Source: Romboutsia hominis
GTDB lineage: Bacteria > Bacillota > Clostridia > Peptostreptococcales > Peptostreptococcaceae
Length of the DNA: 64,000 nt
Assembly: GCF_900002575.1 (NCBI RefSeq)
Contig: NZ_LN650648.1
Coordinates: 2,271,565-2,335,564, forward strand
Direction: 5' to 3'
In this document: in pieces, positions 1 to 8,007 of the stretch
Position numbering within the stretch: position 1 is the stretch's first letter
Layout of the letters: each line of letters starts with the position of its first letter
Notes under the pieces: model-generated
What the model was told of the DNA's origin: nothing
The model's database searches: none
What the model saw: only the letters and a program-made list of their open reading frames with translations
Position numbers and translations under genes: made by a program

Positions 1-55
1 AGGTATTTCTTTTATTTTTTATTATTATATATCTATATCATATATTTTTCAAGAC

Positions 56-967
56 CTATTTAAGTTTATTAATTATATTCTTAAAATATTTAGGTAATTC
101 TGAATCAAATTCTATATACTCTTTAGTAGTTGGGTGTATAAATCCAATCTTTTTTGCATGTAATGTTTGACCTTCTACTTTGAATTTATTATTTTTAGGA
201 CCATACACAGTGTCTCCTAAAAGTGGATGATTTATAGATAAAGCATGAACTCTTATTTGATGAGTTCTTCCTGTTTCAAGTCTCGCTCTCATATGTGTAA
301 AGTTTTCATATCTAGCAACAACTTCAAAATGAGTAACAGCTCTTTTTCCATCTTTAACCACTGCCATTTTAAGTCTATCTTTAGGATTTCTTCCTATTGG
401 TTTATCTACAGTTATTTTATCTTCTTTTACTACTCCATGACATATAAATTCATATTCTCTAGTTATAGAATGGTCTTTTAATTGTTCTGCTAAAAAATTA
501 TGAGCATTGTTATTTTTAGCTATCATTAACAGCCCTGATGTATCTTTATCTATTCTATGAACTATACCAGGTCTTATTACTCCATTTATAGATGATAAAT
601 TGTCTTTACAATGATATAGTATTGCATTAACTAAGGTTCCTTCATAATTTCCTGGAGCTGGGTGAACTACCATATTTTGAGGTTTGTTAACTATCATTAC
701 ATCGCTATCTTCATAAACTATATCAATAGGTATATCTTGTGGTAATACCTCTAATAACTTTGGAGCTGGTATTTGTATGATTATTTTATCATCTTCTTTG
801 ACTAAGTATTTAGCTTTTTCAACCTTACCATTTACACTCACTTTTTTATCTTTTATTATCTTTTGTATGTAACTTCTTGACATATCTCCTAATTGAGAAG
901 ATAGGTATACATCTAATCTATCTCCCTCTTCTTCATCAAGAACTAAAAATTCTTTTATTTCGTCCAT
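56..967 (-). CDS. rluD: RluD-type 23S rRNA pseudouridine synthase
   Basis: RluA/RluD-family pseudouridine synthase of 303 aa, expected to modify uridines in 23S rRNA (helix 69 for true RluD). An N-terminal S4 RNA-binding domain covers about residues 14-75. The catalytic domain holds the family signature HRIDKDTSG at 137-145, with Asp140 the expected nucleophile, and a later GRTHQIRVH segment. It is the last gene of its operon here; its ATG overlaps the stop codon of lspA (TAATG), so the two are translationally coupled. The exact target uridines cannot be told from sequence alone; related synthases are paralogous. Confidence 0.93.
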   Translation of the reverse strand: MDEIKEFLVLDEEEGDRLDVYLSSQLGDMSRSYIQKIIKDKKVSVNGKVEKAKYLVKEDDKIIIQIPAPKLLEVLPQDIPIDIVYEDSDVMIVNKPQNMVVHPAPGNYEGTLVNAILYHCKDNLSSINGVIRPGIVHRIDKDTSGLLMIAKNNNAHNFLAEQLKDHSITREYEFICHGVVKEDKITVDKPIGRNPKDRLKMAVVKDGKRAVTHFEVVARYENFTHMRARLETGRTHQIRVHALSINHPLLGDTVYGPKNNKFKVEGQTLHAKKIGFIHPTTKEYIEFDSELPKYFKNIINKLK

Positions 968-1422
968 TACTTCACCTGCTTTTCTTCCTCAAAAAATAAA
1001 ATATATATGCATAGCATTATAGTTCCTACTACTACAAACACATCTGCAATATTAAATACGTATTCCCATATAAATCTAAAATCAAAATAGTCTACTACAA
1101 ATCCAAGTCTTATTCTATCTATTAAATTGCCTATAGCTCCAGATATTATAAGTATTATACTTGATTTTCCTAATAAATTTAAATTCTTATTAGTATTTAA
1201 ATAGTATAATCCAAATATAGATGCTGCTAATGCAACTATTATAAATATGATTTGATTATTTTGCAACATTCCAAATGCTGCCCCTCTATTTTCTACATAA
1301 GTTAGATGAAACACATTTTCTATTATGGGTATACTACCTATTCCTTTTAGGTGTCCTAATACCCATAATTTAGAAAGTTGATCTATTCCTATCAATACAG
1401 CTATCATTAATATATACGTCAA
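967..1422 (-). CDS. lspA: Lipoprotein signal peptidase II (LspA)
   Basis: Prolipoprotein signal peptidase of 151 aa, an inner-membrane aspartic protease that removes signal peptides from diacylated lipoproteins, such as the metal-binding lipoprotein encoded at 8007-9035. Four hydrophobic segments are visible. The conserved NRGAAFG stretch is present, as are the two catalytic aspartate regions (GNLIDRIRLGFVVDYFDF and FNIADVFV). The start is a TTG at 1420-1422, supported by GGGAGG eight bases upstream; the next in-frame ATG five codons later has no such site. It overlaps rluD by one base. Confidence 0.95.
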   Translation of the reverse strand: MTYILMIAVLIGIDQLSKLWVLGHLKGIGSIPIIENVFHLTYVENRGAAFGMLQNNQIIFIIVALAASIFGLYYLNTNKNLNLLGKSSIILIISGAIGNLIDRIRLGFVVDYFDFRFIWEYVFNIADVFVVVGTIMLCIYILFFEEEKQVK

Positions 1423-1465
1423 TATTTTTTCCTCCCAAAATTATATATATATTATATTATACAAA

Positions 1466-1491
1466 AAAAGGCTCCCTTATTGGAAGCCTAT
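1466..1491 (-). terminator. Terminator after polysaccharide deacetylase
   Basis: On the minus strand an 8-bp stem AGGCTTCC/GGGAGCCT with a 5-base loop is followed by a T-run. It begins at the stop codon of the deacetylase and separates it from lspA. Confidence 0.8.
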
Positions 1492-2261
1492 TGTTGTTTT
1501 TGCGTTGCACGATCTTTATCTAGACTATCTTTGAGCTCATGTATAGTAACAAACTCAAATCCTTTTTCTTTTAGTTTAGGAATAAACATATCTAATGCCA
1601 GTATAGTTTGTGAAGTTTTATTTCTCACTTTATTATAATCATGTAAAAGTATTATATTCCCATTTTCCACCTTTGATGTAATTGTGTTAACTATATAATC
1701 TACTCCTGGGTTAGACCAATCTCTAGGATCTATATTTGACCATAGTATTATATCCATATCATTGTTTTTTATTATATCACACATATTTTTAGATACGGCC
1801 CTGTATGGAGGTCTAAATGATGTTGGATACTCACCTATAGCTTCTTTTATTATATTTTGAGTATCTATAATCTCTTTATTTATTTCATCATAAGATTTTT
1901 TAGATACGTTTATATGAGTAAATGTATGGTTAGCAATTTCATGCCCTTCTTTAAATGCTCTTTTCACTATATCACCATTATACCCTACCTTTTCTCCTAT
2001 TACGAAGAAAGTTCCTTTTACATTGTGTTTTTTAAGTATATCTAGTATTTGAGGAGTGAAATCTTCATCTGGCCCATCATCAAAGGTTAAAGCCACTACT
2101 TTTTTATCATCTCTTCCTTTTTTTATTATTATATCTTCATATTCTTTAAAATTATCACTAACTAAATTATTAGCTTCTATTGTATTTATATTTTCTAGCT
2201 TAAACATACCAAATATAAAAATTGCAGATATACAAATAACATATAGTATTTTTTTCATCAT
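1488..2261 (-). CDS. Polysaccharide deacetylase (NodB/CE4 family)
   Basis: Secreted or membrane-anchored carbohydrate esterase of 257 aa that probably de-N-acetylates peptidoglycan or another cell-surface glycan. An N-terminal hydrophobic segment (about 4-20) is a signal anchor. NodB motifs are clear: TFDDGPDED (metal-binding and base Asp), HEIANHTFTH (metal His pair), RPPYRA, an LWSNIDPRDW motif and ILLHD near the end. The reading frame opens with ATGATG; the ribosome-binding site is weak because it lies inside the end of the upstream zinc-finger gene, three bases away, so coupling is likely. Resembles PdaA/PdaB-type sporulation deacetylases, but the substrate cannot be told from sequence. 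Confidence 0.88.
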   Translation of the reverse strand: MMKKILYVICISAIFIFGMFKLENINTIEANNLVSDNFKEYEDIIIKKGRDDKKVVALTFDDGPDEDFTPQILDILKKHNVKGTFFVIGEKVGYNGDIVKRAFKEGHEIANHTFTHINVSKKSYDEINKEIIDTQNIIKEAIGEYPTSFRPPYRAVSKNMCDIIKNNDMDIILWSNIDPRDWSNPGVDYIVNTITSKVENGNIILLHDYNKVRNKTSQTILALDMFIPKLKEKGFEFVTIHELKDSLDKDRATQKQQ

Positions 2262-2264
2262 ATA

Positions 2265-2765
2265 TTAGTCTTTATCAGACTCTTCCTTTGGCATTTTGTT
2301 CATTTCATATAATTTTAATAATACTTCATCATAAAATGTAGGACCTTCATTTATTAAATTTTGACCTTCTTCTCTACTAGTTAGATGCATATCTGGTTGA
2401 TGTTTTGCACAGTTGCTACATAAATTTGTTTCTGGTAGTATATCTAATCTATCAGCCTCAATATTATTTTTGCATATATCACATATTCCATAAGTTCCAT
2501 TCTCTATTTTATTTAAAGCATTTTCTACATTAAATAATCTACCTTTTTCATGAATCGTTAAACTATTTTGCATATCTTGCATATATACTTCTGTCCCTAT
2601 ATCCGCTAAATGATTATCATAACTAGATAATTCTCCTGATGTATACTTTTCACTAGTGTGTTCACTTGTATCTCCAAATACTGTATTATCTTGCATTTCA
2701 TTTATTAGGCTCGATAACTTCTCCTTTTCTTTTAGTAGTTCTTCTTTGTACTTTTGGGTATTCAT
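2265..2765 (-). CDS. TraR/DksA-type zinc-finger protein (YteA-like)
   Basis: Protein of 166 aa with an acidic, helical N-terminal half and a C-terminal CxxC-x17-CxxC zinc finger (CDICKNN ... LCSNC), the DksA/TraR finger. Firmicute proteins of this build (YteA group) are often sporulation-associated; the exact role is unknown. It sits between a DUF5665 membrane protein and the deacetylase, with only a few bases between the genes, so it belongs to the same transcript. Confidence 0.8.
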   Translation of the reverse strand: MNTQKYKEELLKEKEKLSSLINEMQDNTVFGDTSEHTSEKYTSGELSSYDNHLADIGTEVYMQDMQNSLTIHEKGRLFNVENALNKIENGTYGICDICKNNIEADRLDILPETNLCSNCAKHQPDMHLTSREEGQNLINEGPTFYDEVLLKLYEMNKMPKEESDKD

Positions 2766-2768
2766 ATA

Positions 2769-3152
2769 CTACCTCCTTCTATATTCATCTACTATATCCA
2801 TTAATCTTGCTATATACTCCCCTATTACAGGTAAATCCACTGATTTACTTAATAGGTAAAAAACAAATGCAGCAAGTATTGATAGACCTATTGCTTGACC
2901 AAATCCTTTTCCTAAACCTGCTATAAAATTTATTGTGAACAATCTTCTTTTACTATCTGTTAGCATCATATATTCTCTTATTCTACTTCTTTCTATTATA
3001 AGAGTTAATCTTTCTAGGTATCTCCTTATAGTCCCTAGATTTTCTGTAGTTTTTTCACATATATTAAGTTCATTCATAGCTTTATCAAGGTCTTTCATAT
3101 TTATAGGATTTTGTTTATCAAGGTCATTATCTTCTTTGTACTTAATGTGCAT
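2769..3152 (-). CDS. DUF5665-type small membrane protein
   Basis: Small protein of 127 aa with a charged N-terminal half and one or two hydrophobic segments around 95-115 (GQAIGLSILAAFVFYLL). It matches my memory of DUF5665 proteins of clostridia; function unknown. An in-frame GTG lies one codon upstream, but AAGGA is only one base from it. The ATG at 3150-3152 has a more usable spacing of about four and is preferred. First gene of the operon running to the deacetylase. Confidence 0.7.
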   Translation of the reverse strand: MHIKYKEDNDLDKQNPINMKDLDKAMNELNICEKTTENLGTIRRYLERLTLIIERSRIREYMMLTDSKRRLFTINFIAGLGKGFGQAIGLSILAAFVFYLLSKSVDLPVIGEYIARLMDIVDEYRRR

Positions 3153-3213
3153 CACATCCTTTATGAATGACTTTTATATAAACTTATTATGTGATTTTTT
3201 TGATTAAAAATAC

Positions 3214-3264
3214 GAAAAGGATTATGCATAAATTTATATATTTAAATTCACACATAATCCTTTA
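3214..3264 (-). terminator. Terminator after trpS
   Basis: An 11-bp stem AAAGGATTATG/CATAATCCTTT with an AT-rich secondary stem in its loop and a T-rich tail on the minus strand. Also reads as a weaker terminator on the plus strand. Confidence 0.75.
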
Positions 3265-3274
3265 ATTTAAATTA

Positions 3275-4285
3275 TTATCTAGGTAAGAATTTTCTTTCTA
3301 TTAATCCTACTTTTTTGTATACCTTTCTTAATGTTTTTCTAGCATGTCTTTCAGCTTTATCAGCACCCATTGCATAAACATTTTCTAAATAATCTTTGTT
3401 CTTTAATAAATCAAGATATCTTTCTCTTATAGGTCTTAAAGATTCAACTATAACTTCAGCTACATCACCTTTAAAATCACCATAACCTTTACCTTCATAC
3501 ATACTTACTAGTTCTTCTATTGATTTATTGTCTAATTTTGAATATATTTCAAGTAAATTTTTTATTCCTGGTTGTTCATCAGTATATTTTATAATCCCTA
3601 CTGAATCTGTAACACTTCTTTTTATCTTTCTTCTTATTGTATCTGCATCATCAGCTAATAGTATAAATGCATTTTCATTTTCATCAGACTTACTCATTTT
3701 TTTAGTTGGTTCTTGTAAGCTCATTACTCTACCAACTTCTTTTGGTATATATGGATCAGGTACTTTAAATGTTGGTGAATATCTATTGTTAAATCTAGTT
3801 GCTAAATCTCTAGCTAGTTCTAAGTGTTGCTTTTGATCTTCTCCAACTGGAACTAAATCTGTTTGATATAAAAGTATATCTGCTGCCATTAATACTGGAT
3901 AAGTAAATAATCCTGCATTTAAGTTAGCTTCACTTTTTTGTGACTTATCTTTAAATTGAGTCATTCTACTTAACTCTCCCATATAAGTCATCGTATTTAA
4001 TATCCACATAAGTTCAGTATGTGCACTTACATGAGATTGTATGAATATCGTATTTTTCTCTGGATCTAATCCACAAGCTAAGTACTGTGCAAGTAATTCC
4101 ATAGTATTAGCTCTTAAATTTTTAGCCTCTTGTGGAACTGTTATAGCATGTAAATCAACTACACTATAAAAACAATCATACTCATCTTGAAGTTTTGTCC
4201 AGTTTTGTATAGCTCCTAGATAATTTCCTAAAGTCATTTTCCCAGATGGCTGAGCACCACTAAATATTATTTTCTTTTCGCTCAT
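3275..4285 (-). CDS. trpS: Tryptophanyl-tRNA synthetase
   Basis: Class I aminoacyl-tRNA synthetase charging tRNA-Trp, 336 aa, the usual bacterial length. The N-terminal SGAQPSGKMTLGNYLGA carries the HIGH-equivalent (TLGN), and KKMSKS is the second signature. A GTG three codons upstream is in frame but overlaps the GAGGGG ribosome-binding site; the ATG at 4283-4285 has eight-base spacing and gives the typical MSEKK start. Second gene of an operon with mtnN under a T-box leader whose specifier codon is UGG, so uncharged tRNA-Trp should raise its expression. Confidence 0.97.
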   Translation of the reverse strand: MSEKKIIFSGAQPSGKMTLGNYLGAIQNWTKLQDEYDCFYSVVDLHAITVPQEAKNLRANTMELLAQYLACGLDPEKNTIFIQSHVSAHTELMWILNTMTYMGELSRMTQFKDKSQKSEANLNAGLFTYPVLMAADILLYQTDLVPVGEDQKQHLELARDLATRFNNRYSPTFKVPDPYIPKEVGRVMSLQEPTKKMSKSDENENAFILLADDADTIRRKIKRSVTDSVGIIKYTDEQPGIKNLLEIYSKLDNKSIEELVSMYEGKGYGDFKGDVAEVIVESLRPIRERYLDLLKNKDYLENVYAMGADKAERHARKTLRKVYKKVGLIERKFLPR

Positions 4286-4300
4286 TAATAACACCCCTCA

Positions 4301-4999
4301 TTATATTGATCTTAACATATTAAGTACTATATCTTTAGAGTTATGAGCTGCATCCTTAACAAATTCGTCATATACAACATCTGCACTTCCGTCAGCTCTA
4401 TCAGACATTGCTCTTATTATTACAAATGGAACTTTATTTAGCTCACAAACATGAGCTATAGCTGCCCCTTCCATTTCTCCACAGAATGCTTCAAACTCTT
4501 TTACTAATTCTTCTTTTAATTCTCTAGAGCTTATGAATCTATCTCCTGTTACTACTCTTCCTTTAACTACTTTATGAGTTTTAGTTTCTTCTTTTGATGA
4601 TTCAAACGCCGCATTTACAAGTCTCTCATCTGCAACAAATGTTGAATTTTCCATTCTTGGTATTACACCTTTTTTGTCTCCAAATACTGTTGTATCAAAA
4701 TCATATTGTATAGCATCAGTTGATATAACTATATCATATACATCTAAATCTGCATTTAATGCTCCTGCAACACCTGTATTTACTATTGCATCTACACCAA
4801 ATTCACTTATTAATATTTGTGCACATAAAGCAGCATTTACTTTACCTATTCCACATCTTACTACTACTACATCTTTATTTTCTAAGTTTCCTTTGTAGAA
4901 TACTAAGCTGGCTTTTTCAACTTTTTCTTTTACATCCATTAATTCTACTAATATATCTACTTCTTCATCCATTGCACCTATTATACCTATTCTGTTCAT
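4301..4999 (-). CDS. mtnN: 5'-Methylthioadenosine/S-adenosylhomocysteine nucleosidase
   Basis: Purine nucleosidase of 232 aa (Pfs/MtnN) that splits MTA and SAH to adenine plus the thioribose/ribosyl-homocysteine product, clearing inhibitors of methylation and feeding methionine recycling. The N-terminal GIIGAMDEEVD, the substrate-binding GEMEGAAIAHVCE and the catalytic-Asp segment RAMSDRADG are all present. AGGAGG is seven bases before the ATG. It lies between the Trp T-box and trpS, so it should respond to tRNA-Trp charging although it has no tryptophan role. Confidence 0.95.
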   Translation of the reverse strand: MNRIGIIGAMDEEVDILVELMDVKEKVEKASLVFYKGNLENKDVVVVRCGIGKVNAALCAQILISEFGVDAIVNTGVAGALNADLDVYDIVISTDAIQYDFDTTVFGDKKGVIPRMENSTFVADERLVNAAFESSKEETKTHKVVKGRVVTGDRFISSRELKEELVKEFEAFCGEMEGAAIAHVCELNKVPFVIIRAMSDRADGSADVVYDEFVKDAAHNSKDIVLNMLRSI

Positions 5000-5041
5000 T
5001 ACATTTCCTCCTAAGTTGTTTTTCTATAAATTTGCAATAAA

Positions 5042-5262
5042 AAATCCGTCCTAAATAAATAGGACGGATATATTTTCCGCGGTACCACCTAAATTATATA
5101 CACCTAGTGCATATCACTTATACCTGCTATAACGTGCAGTCACGATATCGGCTAGTTTACTACTGTATTTCACCTTACTCCTCAAAGGTCCATTCATCAA
5201 ATACTTTATGCTAAGCTCTCAGCATCCTTAACTCTCTGTTATAAAGATATTTTGATTACTAA
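5042..5262 (-). promoter_or_regulatory. T-box leader, Trp specifier, for mtnN-trpS
   Basis: The minus-strand leader has a Stem I with the AGAGAGTT (AG-bulge) segment near 5230. The specifier-loop sequence GAATGGACC puts a UGG (Trp) codon at 5190-5192. The T-box motif AGGTGGTACCGCGG is at 5077-5090. The terminator hairpin ATCCGTCC/GGACGGAT with a T-run is at 5042-5069. Uncharged tRNA-Trp is expected to stabilise the antiterminator. Confidence 0.95.
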
Positions 5263-5594
5263 TCCTTATCAATGGATTTAAATATTTATATATAAACTAT
5301 GATATTCATTAAAACTTATTTTGTCAACTGTATAATATATTAATATTATTATCTAGTATATATATTTATTCTATTCAATTTATTATAATAAGTTTGAATT
5401 ATCTCTATACTGTCAAGTCATTTTCATCTTTAATTTTTATAGTTTTTTAATACATCTGCCATAACAAAGCACCTAAGCAATTCTATTACACAAATTATAA
5501 TCTGAGGAATTAATTCACCCTTACCAGCAAAGTACATCACCTGAATACTGTGATTATTTTAACCTGATAAATATACGCTCACCTTGTCATAAAA
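5263..5594. other. Intergenic stretch with a short unrecognised open frame
   Basis: About 330 bases between the T-box leader and the terminator of the next gene. The probable mtnN-trpS promoter must lie at its low end. On the minus strand at 5430-5537 there is a 35-codon frame (ATG to TAA) whose frame continues upstream through one stop, for about 55 readable codons in all. It could be a gene remnant; I recognise no family and no convincing ribosome-binding site. Confidence 0.25.
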
Positions 5595-5620
5595 AAATCT
5601 ACCTAAATAAGGTAGATTTC
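5593..5620 (-). terminator. Terminator after the 59-aa gene
   Basis: Stem AAATCTACC/GGTAGATTT with a 7-base loop, followed on the minus strand by a run of seven T. Confidence 0.85.
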
Positions 5621-5658
5621 TCTATAAATATAAATCATACTTAACTATGTTTATAACA

Positions 5659-5838
5659 TTATAAGCTCCACTCACCATCTTTTATAAAAATTTTAACTGT
5701 ATTAAAATTTTTGTCCATTACAATCAAACTTCCATCTTTTATATCTTCAGTTATGAGTATAAGCCCCTCTTGTCTGCAATAATTTCTGGCAAGTTCTAAT
5801 GCATCAGATTCCATATCTAATTCTAATAATCTTCCCAT
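5659..5838 (-). CDS. Small acidic protein of unknown function (59 aa)
   Basis: Unrecognised 59-aa protein starting MGRLLELDMES. It is acidic overall, with a helical N-terminal half containing one Cys and a C-terminal part that looks like short beta strands ending in DGEWSL. AGGAG is eight bases before the ATG at 5838; a second ATG six bases further upstream is only two or three bases from the same site, so the downstream start is preferred. It has its own terminator and sits alone between the T-box operon and the metal importer. Codon usage and the clean ribosome-binding site suggest it is real. Confidence 0.6.
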   Translation of the reverse strand: MGRLLELDMESDALELARNYCRQEGLILITEDIKDGSLIVMDKNFNTVKIFIKDGEWSL

Positions 5839-5960
5839 GTTCATTACTCCTATTTATATAATTTATAATTATACCCATTTTTACCTTTTTCTAAACTCCC
5901 TAATATAGTTTTAATTAATAAGTTATGAGCAGATTTTAAATTAATATAATACATTCTTAA

Positions 5961-6008
5961 ACAAAAAGTTAGCTTTACCTAAGCGACTTGTCGGCAAAAC
6001 ACTTCATG
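5961..6008 (-). repeat. Possible diverged copy of an intergenic repeat
   Basis: The minus strand reads GCCGACAAGTCGCTTAGG followed by AAGCTAACTTTTTG. It loosely resembles the two better-matched intergenic elements at 11900-11934 and 61667-61701 (GACGACATAAG...AAGCGAATTTTTT). The resemblance is partial, so this is a tentative third member. Confidence 0.25.
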
Positions 6009-6025
6009 TATCTTTCCTTGAATGT

Positions 6026-6050
6026 AAAAAAAAGAAGGTTTTTACCTTCT
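6026..6050 (-). terminator. Terminator of the metal-importer operon
   Basis: Stem GAAGGT/ACCTTC with an AAAA loop, followed on the minus strand by eight T, just past the stop of the ATPase gene. Confidence 0.85.
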
Positions 6051-6052
6051 TC

Positions 6053-6922
6053 TTAAACTAACTCCATTTTATTTGTTAAATGATTATGGTAATGAGAATG
6101 CTTACCTGTAAATCCATCTTCGTGAACATGGTCATGGCCTACTCCGTTTACATGTTCATGACTATGCATAAATGATACTTGTAGTTTATTATTTATAGGA
6201 TTTATACCTACATATGCATTGACACCAAATACTTCTTTTAACATTTGTGATGTTATAACTTCTTCCACTTTCCCATATTTTGTTATCTGTCCATCTTTCA
6301 TGACGATTAAATAATCACAATACATAGATGCCATATTCATATCATGTATTGCAGATAATGTAGTTATATTAAGGCTTTTCACCAAGTCCATAAGCTGTAT
6401 TTGATACCCTATGTCCAAGTGGTTTGTAGGCTCATCTAATATTAAAAAATCAGTATTTTGAACTAATGCTCTCGCAATTAAAGTCCTTTGTTTTTCTCCA
6501 CCTGATAAATTAGAAAAACTTCGTTCACTATAGTTATCTAATCCAACTTTTTTTAACATATCTTCAACCATTTTTAAATCTTCTTTCGAATAATCTTCAA
6601 ATATAGATTTGTATGGATAGCGACCCATTTTCACTATTTGCTCAACTGTAAAATCAAACTGTGAACTACTTTCTTGAGCAAGAACTGCAATCTCTTTTGC
6701 ACACTCTTTATCTTTCATAGTAGATAAATCTTTGTTATCTAATAGTATCTCTCCACTAGATGGCTTATAAAGCCTATATATATTTTTAAGTAATGTAGAT
6801 TTTCCAGAACCATTTGGGCCTATTACCCCTACAAAGGAACCTTTAGGAACATTAAAAGATACATCTTTTAATATTTCTTTTTTATCTATACTAAACCTTA
6901 AATTTTTAACCTGTATCTTCAT
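6053..6922 (-). CDS. FecE/BtuD-type ABC ATPase with His-rich tail
   Basis: ATP-binding subunit (289 aa) of a FecCD-type importer for iron-siderophore, heme, cobalamin or related metal chelates. Walker A GPNGSGKST is near residue 36, signature LSGGEKQR near 140, Walker B LILDEPTNHLD near 160 and the switch AIHDMN. After the normal domain the last roughly 40 residues are unusual: a His-rich segment around 249-280 with the order HEHVNGVGHDH, HEDGFTG, HSHYHNH. The same motif recurs in the small His-rich protein at 9207-9476. This suggests that a transition metal (Zn, Ni, Co or Fe) is bound on the cytoplasmic side and may gate transport. Last gene of the permease/binding-protein operon. Confidence 0.9.
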   Translation of the reverse strand: MKIQVKNLRFSIDKKEILKDVSFNVPKGSFVGVIGPNGSGKSTLLKNIYRLYKPSSGEILLDNKDLSTMKDKECAKEIAVLAQESSSQFDFTVEQIVKMGRYPYKSIFEDYSKEDLKMVEDMLKKVGLDNYSERSFSNLSGGEKQRTLIARALVQNTDFLILDEPTNHLDIGYQIQLMDLVKSLNITTLSAIHDMNMASMYCDYLIVMKDGQITKYGKVEEVITSQMLKEVFGVNAYVGINPINNKLQVSFMHSHEHVNGVGHDHVHEDGFTGKHSHYHNHLTNKMELV

Positions 6923-6924
6923 GA

Positions 6925-8007
6925 TTATTCTTTTCCTCCAAATGAATAGTTTTTCTTAGATATTAAATACAAGAAGAACGGTCCTCCGACTAACGAAGTT
7001 ATTATACCTATTGGTATTTCTATTGGTGGGAAAAGCCCCCTCGCGGCAATATCTGATGCTATTAAAAATATTGAACCTACTAATGCAGAAAGTACTATTA
7101 ACTTTTTATGATCACTGCCAGCTATTGTTCTACATACATGAGGAACAACAAGTCCTATAAACCCAATAGCTCCTGTTATCGCAACTAAGGTAGATGTTAA
7201 AAACGTTGCTAATATAAGTATTATTGATTTTACAAGTTTTACATTTATACCAAGTATTATAGCGCTATCATCTCCAAGTAATAATATATCCAAAGACTTA
7301 GACATTAAAAAAGCTACTATCATTACTATTACTAGTGCTACAAATGGAATTAATAAAACATCCCATTTAGCTCCTCCTAAACTTCCAACAGTCCAGAAAA
7401 GTGCATTTTTAGCTTGGTTTGAGTTATCTGCTGAATATATAAGTAAATTAGTAAGCGCTGAAAATATTGTAGATATTGCCATACCAGTAAGTACTAATCT
7501 TGTTGTTGATGTTGTTTTTCCCATCTGCGTGCCTATTGCAAACACTAACACTCCTGAAATAATAGAACCTACAAATGCACCAGATGTTATACTATTTATT
7601 CCAATAGATGACACCCCTCCTAAAACAATAACAGCAACAGCTCCACATGATGCACCAGATGATATTCCTAATATATACGGTTCTGCTATAGGGTTTTTAG
7701 TTACACATTGCATTAATACTCCACATATTGCAAGACCAGCTCCACATATTGCTCCTAATAAAACTCGTGGAAATCTAATTTCCCATATTATATTATGGGT
7801 CATGACTTCTCCAACTCCACTAAATAACATTCCATTTGATAATTTGTTTAATAAAATTTTATATACCTCTCCAGGTTCTATATATGTACTTCCTATAGCT
7901 ATTGCTCCGACTATTGTACCTGCTAATAATATTATTAAAGCTATAGTCCAAAATAAGAAACCTCTCTTTTTTGAAAGGTTTCTTGAGTTTTCTATACTAA
8001 CTTGCAT
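6925..8007 (-). CDS. FecCD-type ABC importer permease
   Basis: Membrane subunit of 360 aa, of the FecCD/BtuC class, with about ten hydrophobic segments. Family landmarks include an N-terminal EIRFPRVLLGAICGAGLAICGVLMQ region, GAIGFIGLVVPHVCR (coupling-helix area) and a C-terminal PIEIPIGIITSLVGGPFFLYLI. Its ATG overlaps the stop of the binding-protein gene by one base, and the ATPase follows two bases after its own stop, so the three genes form one tight operon. Confidence 0.93.
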   Translation of the reverse strand: MQVSIENSRNLSKKRGFLFWTIALIILLAGTIVGAIAIGSTYIEPGEVYKILLNKLSNGMLFSGVGEVMTHNIIWEIRFPRVLLGAICGAGLAICGVLMQCVTKNPIAEPYILGISSGASCGAVAVIVLGGVSSIGINSITSGAFVGSIISGVLVFAIGTQMGKTTSTTRLVLTGMAISTIFSALTNLLIYSADNSNQAKNALFWTVGSLGGAKWDVLLIPFVALVIVMIVAFLMSKSLDILLLGDDSAIILGINVKLVKSIILILATFLTSTLVAITGAIGFIGLVVPHVCRTIAGSDHKKLIVLSALVGSIFLIASDIAARGLFPPIEIPIGIITSLVGGPFFLYLISKKNYSFGGKE

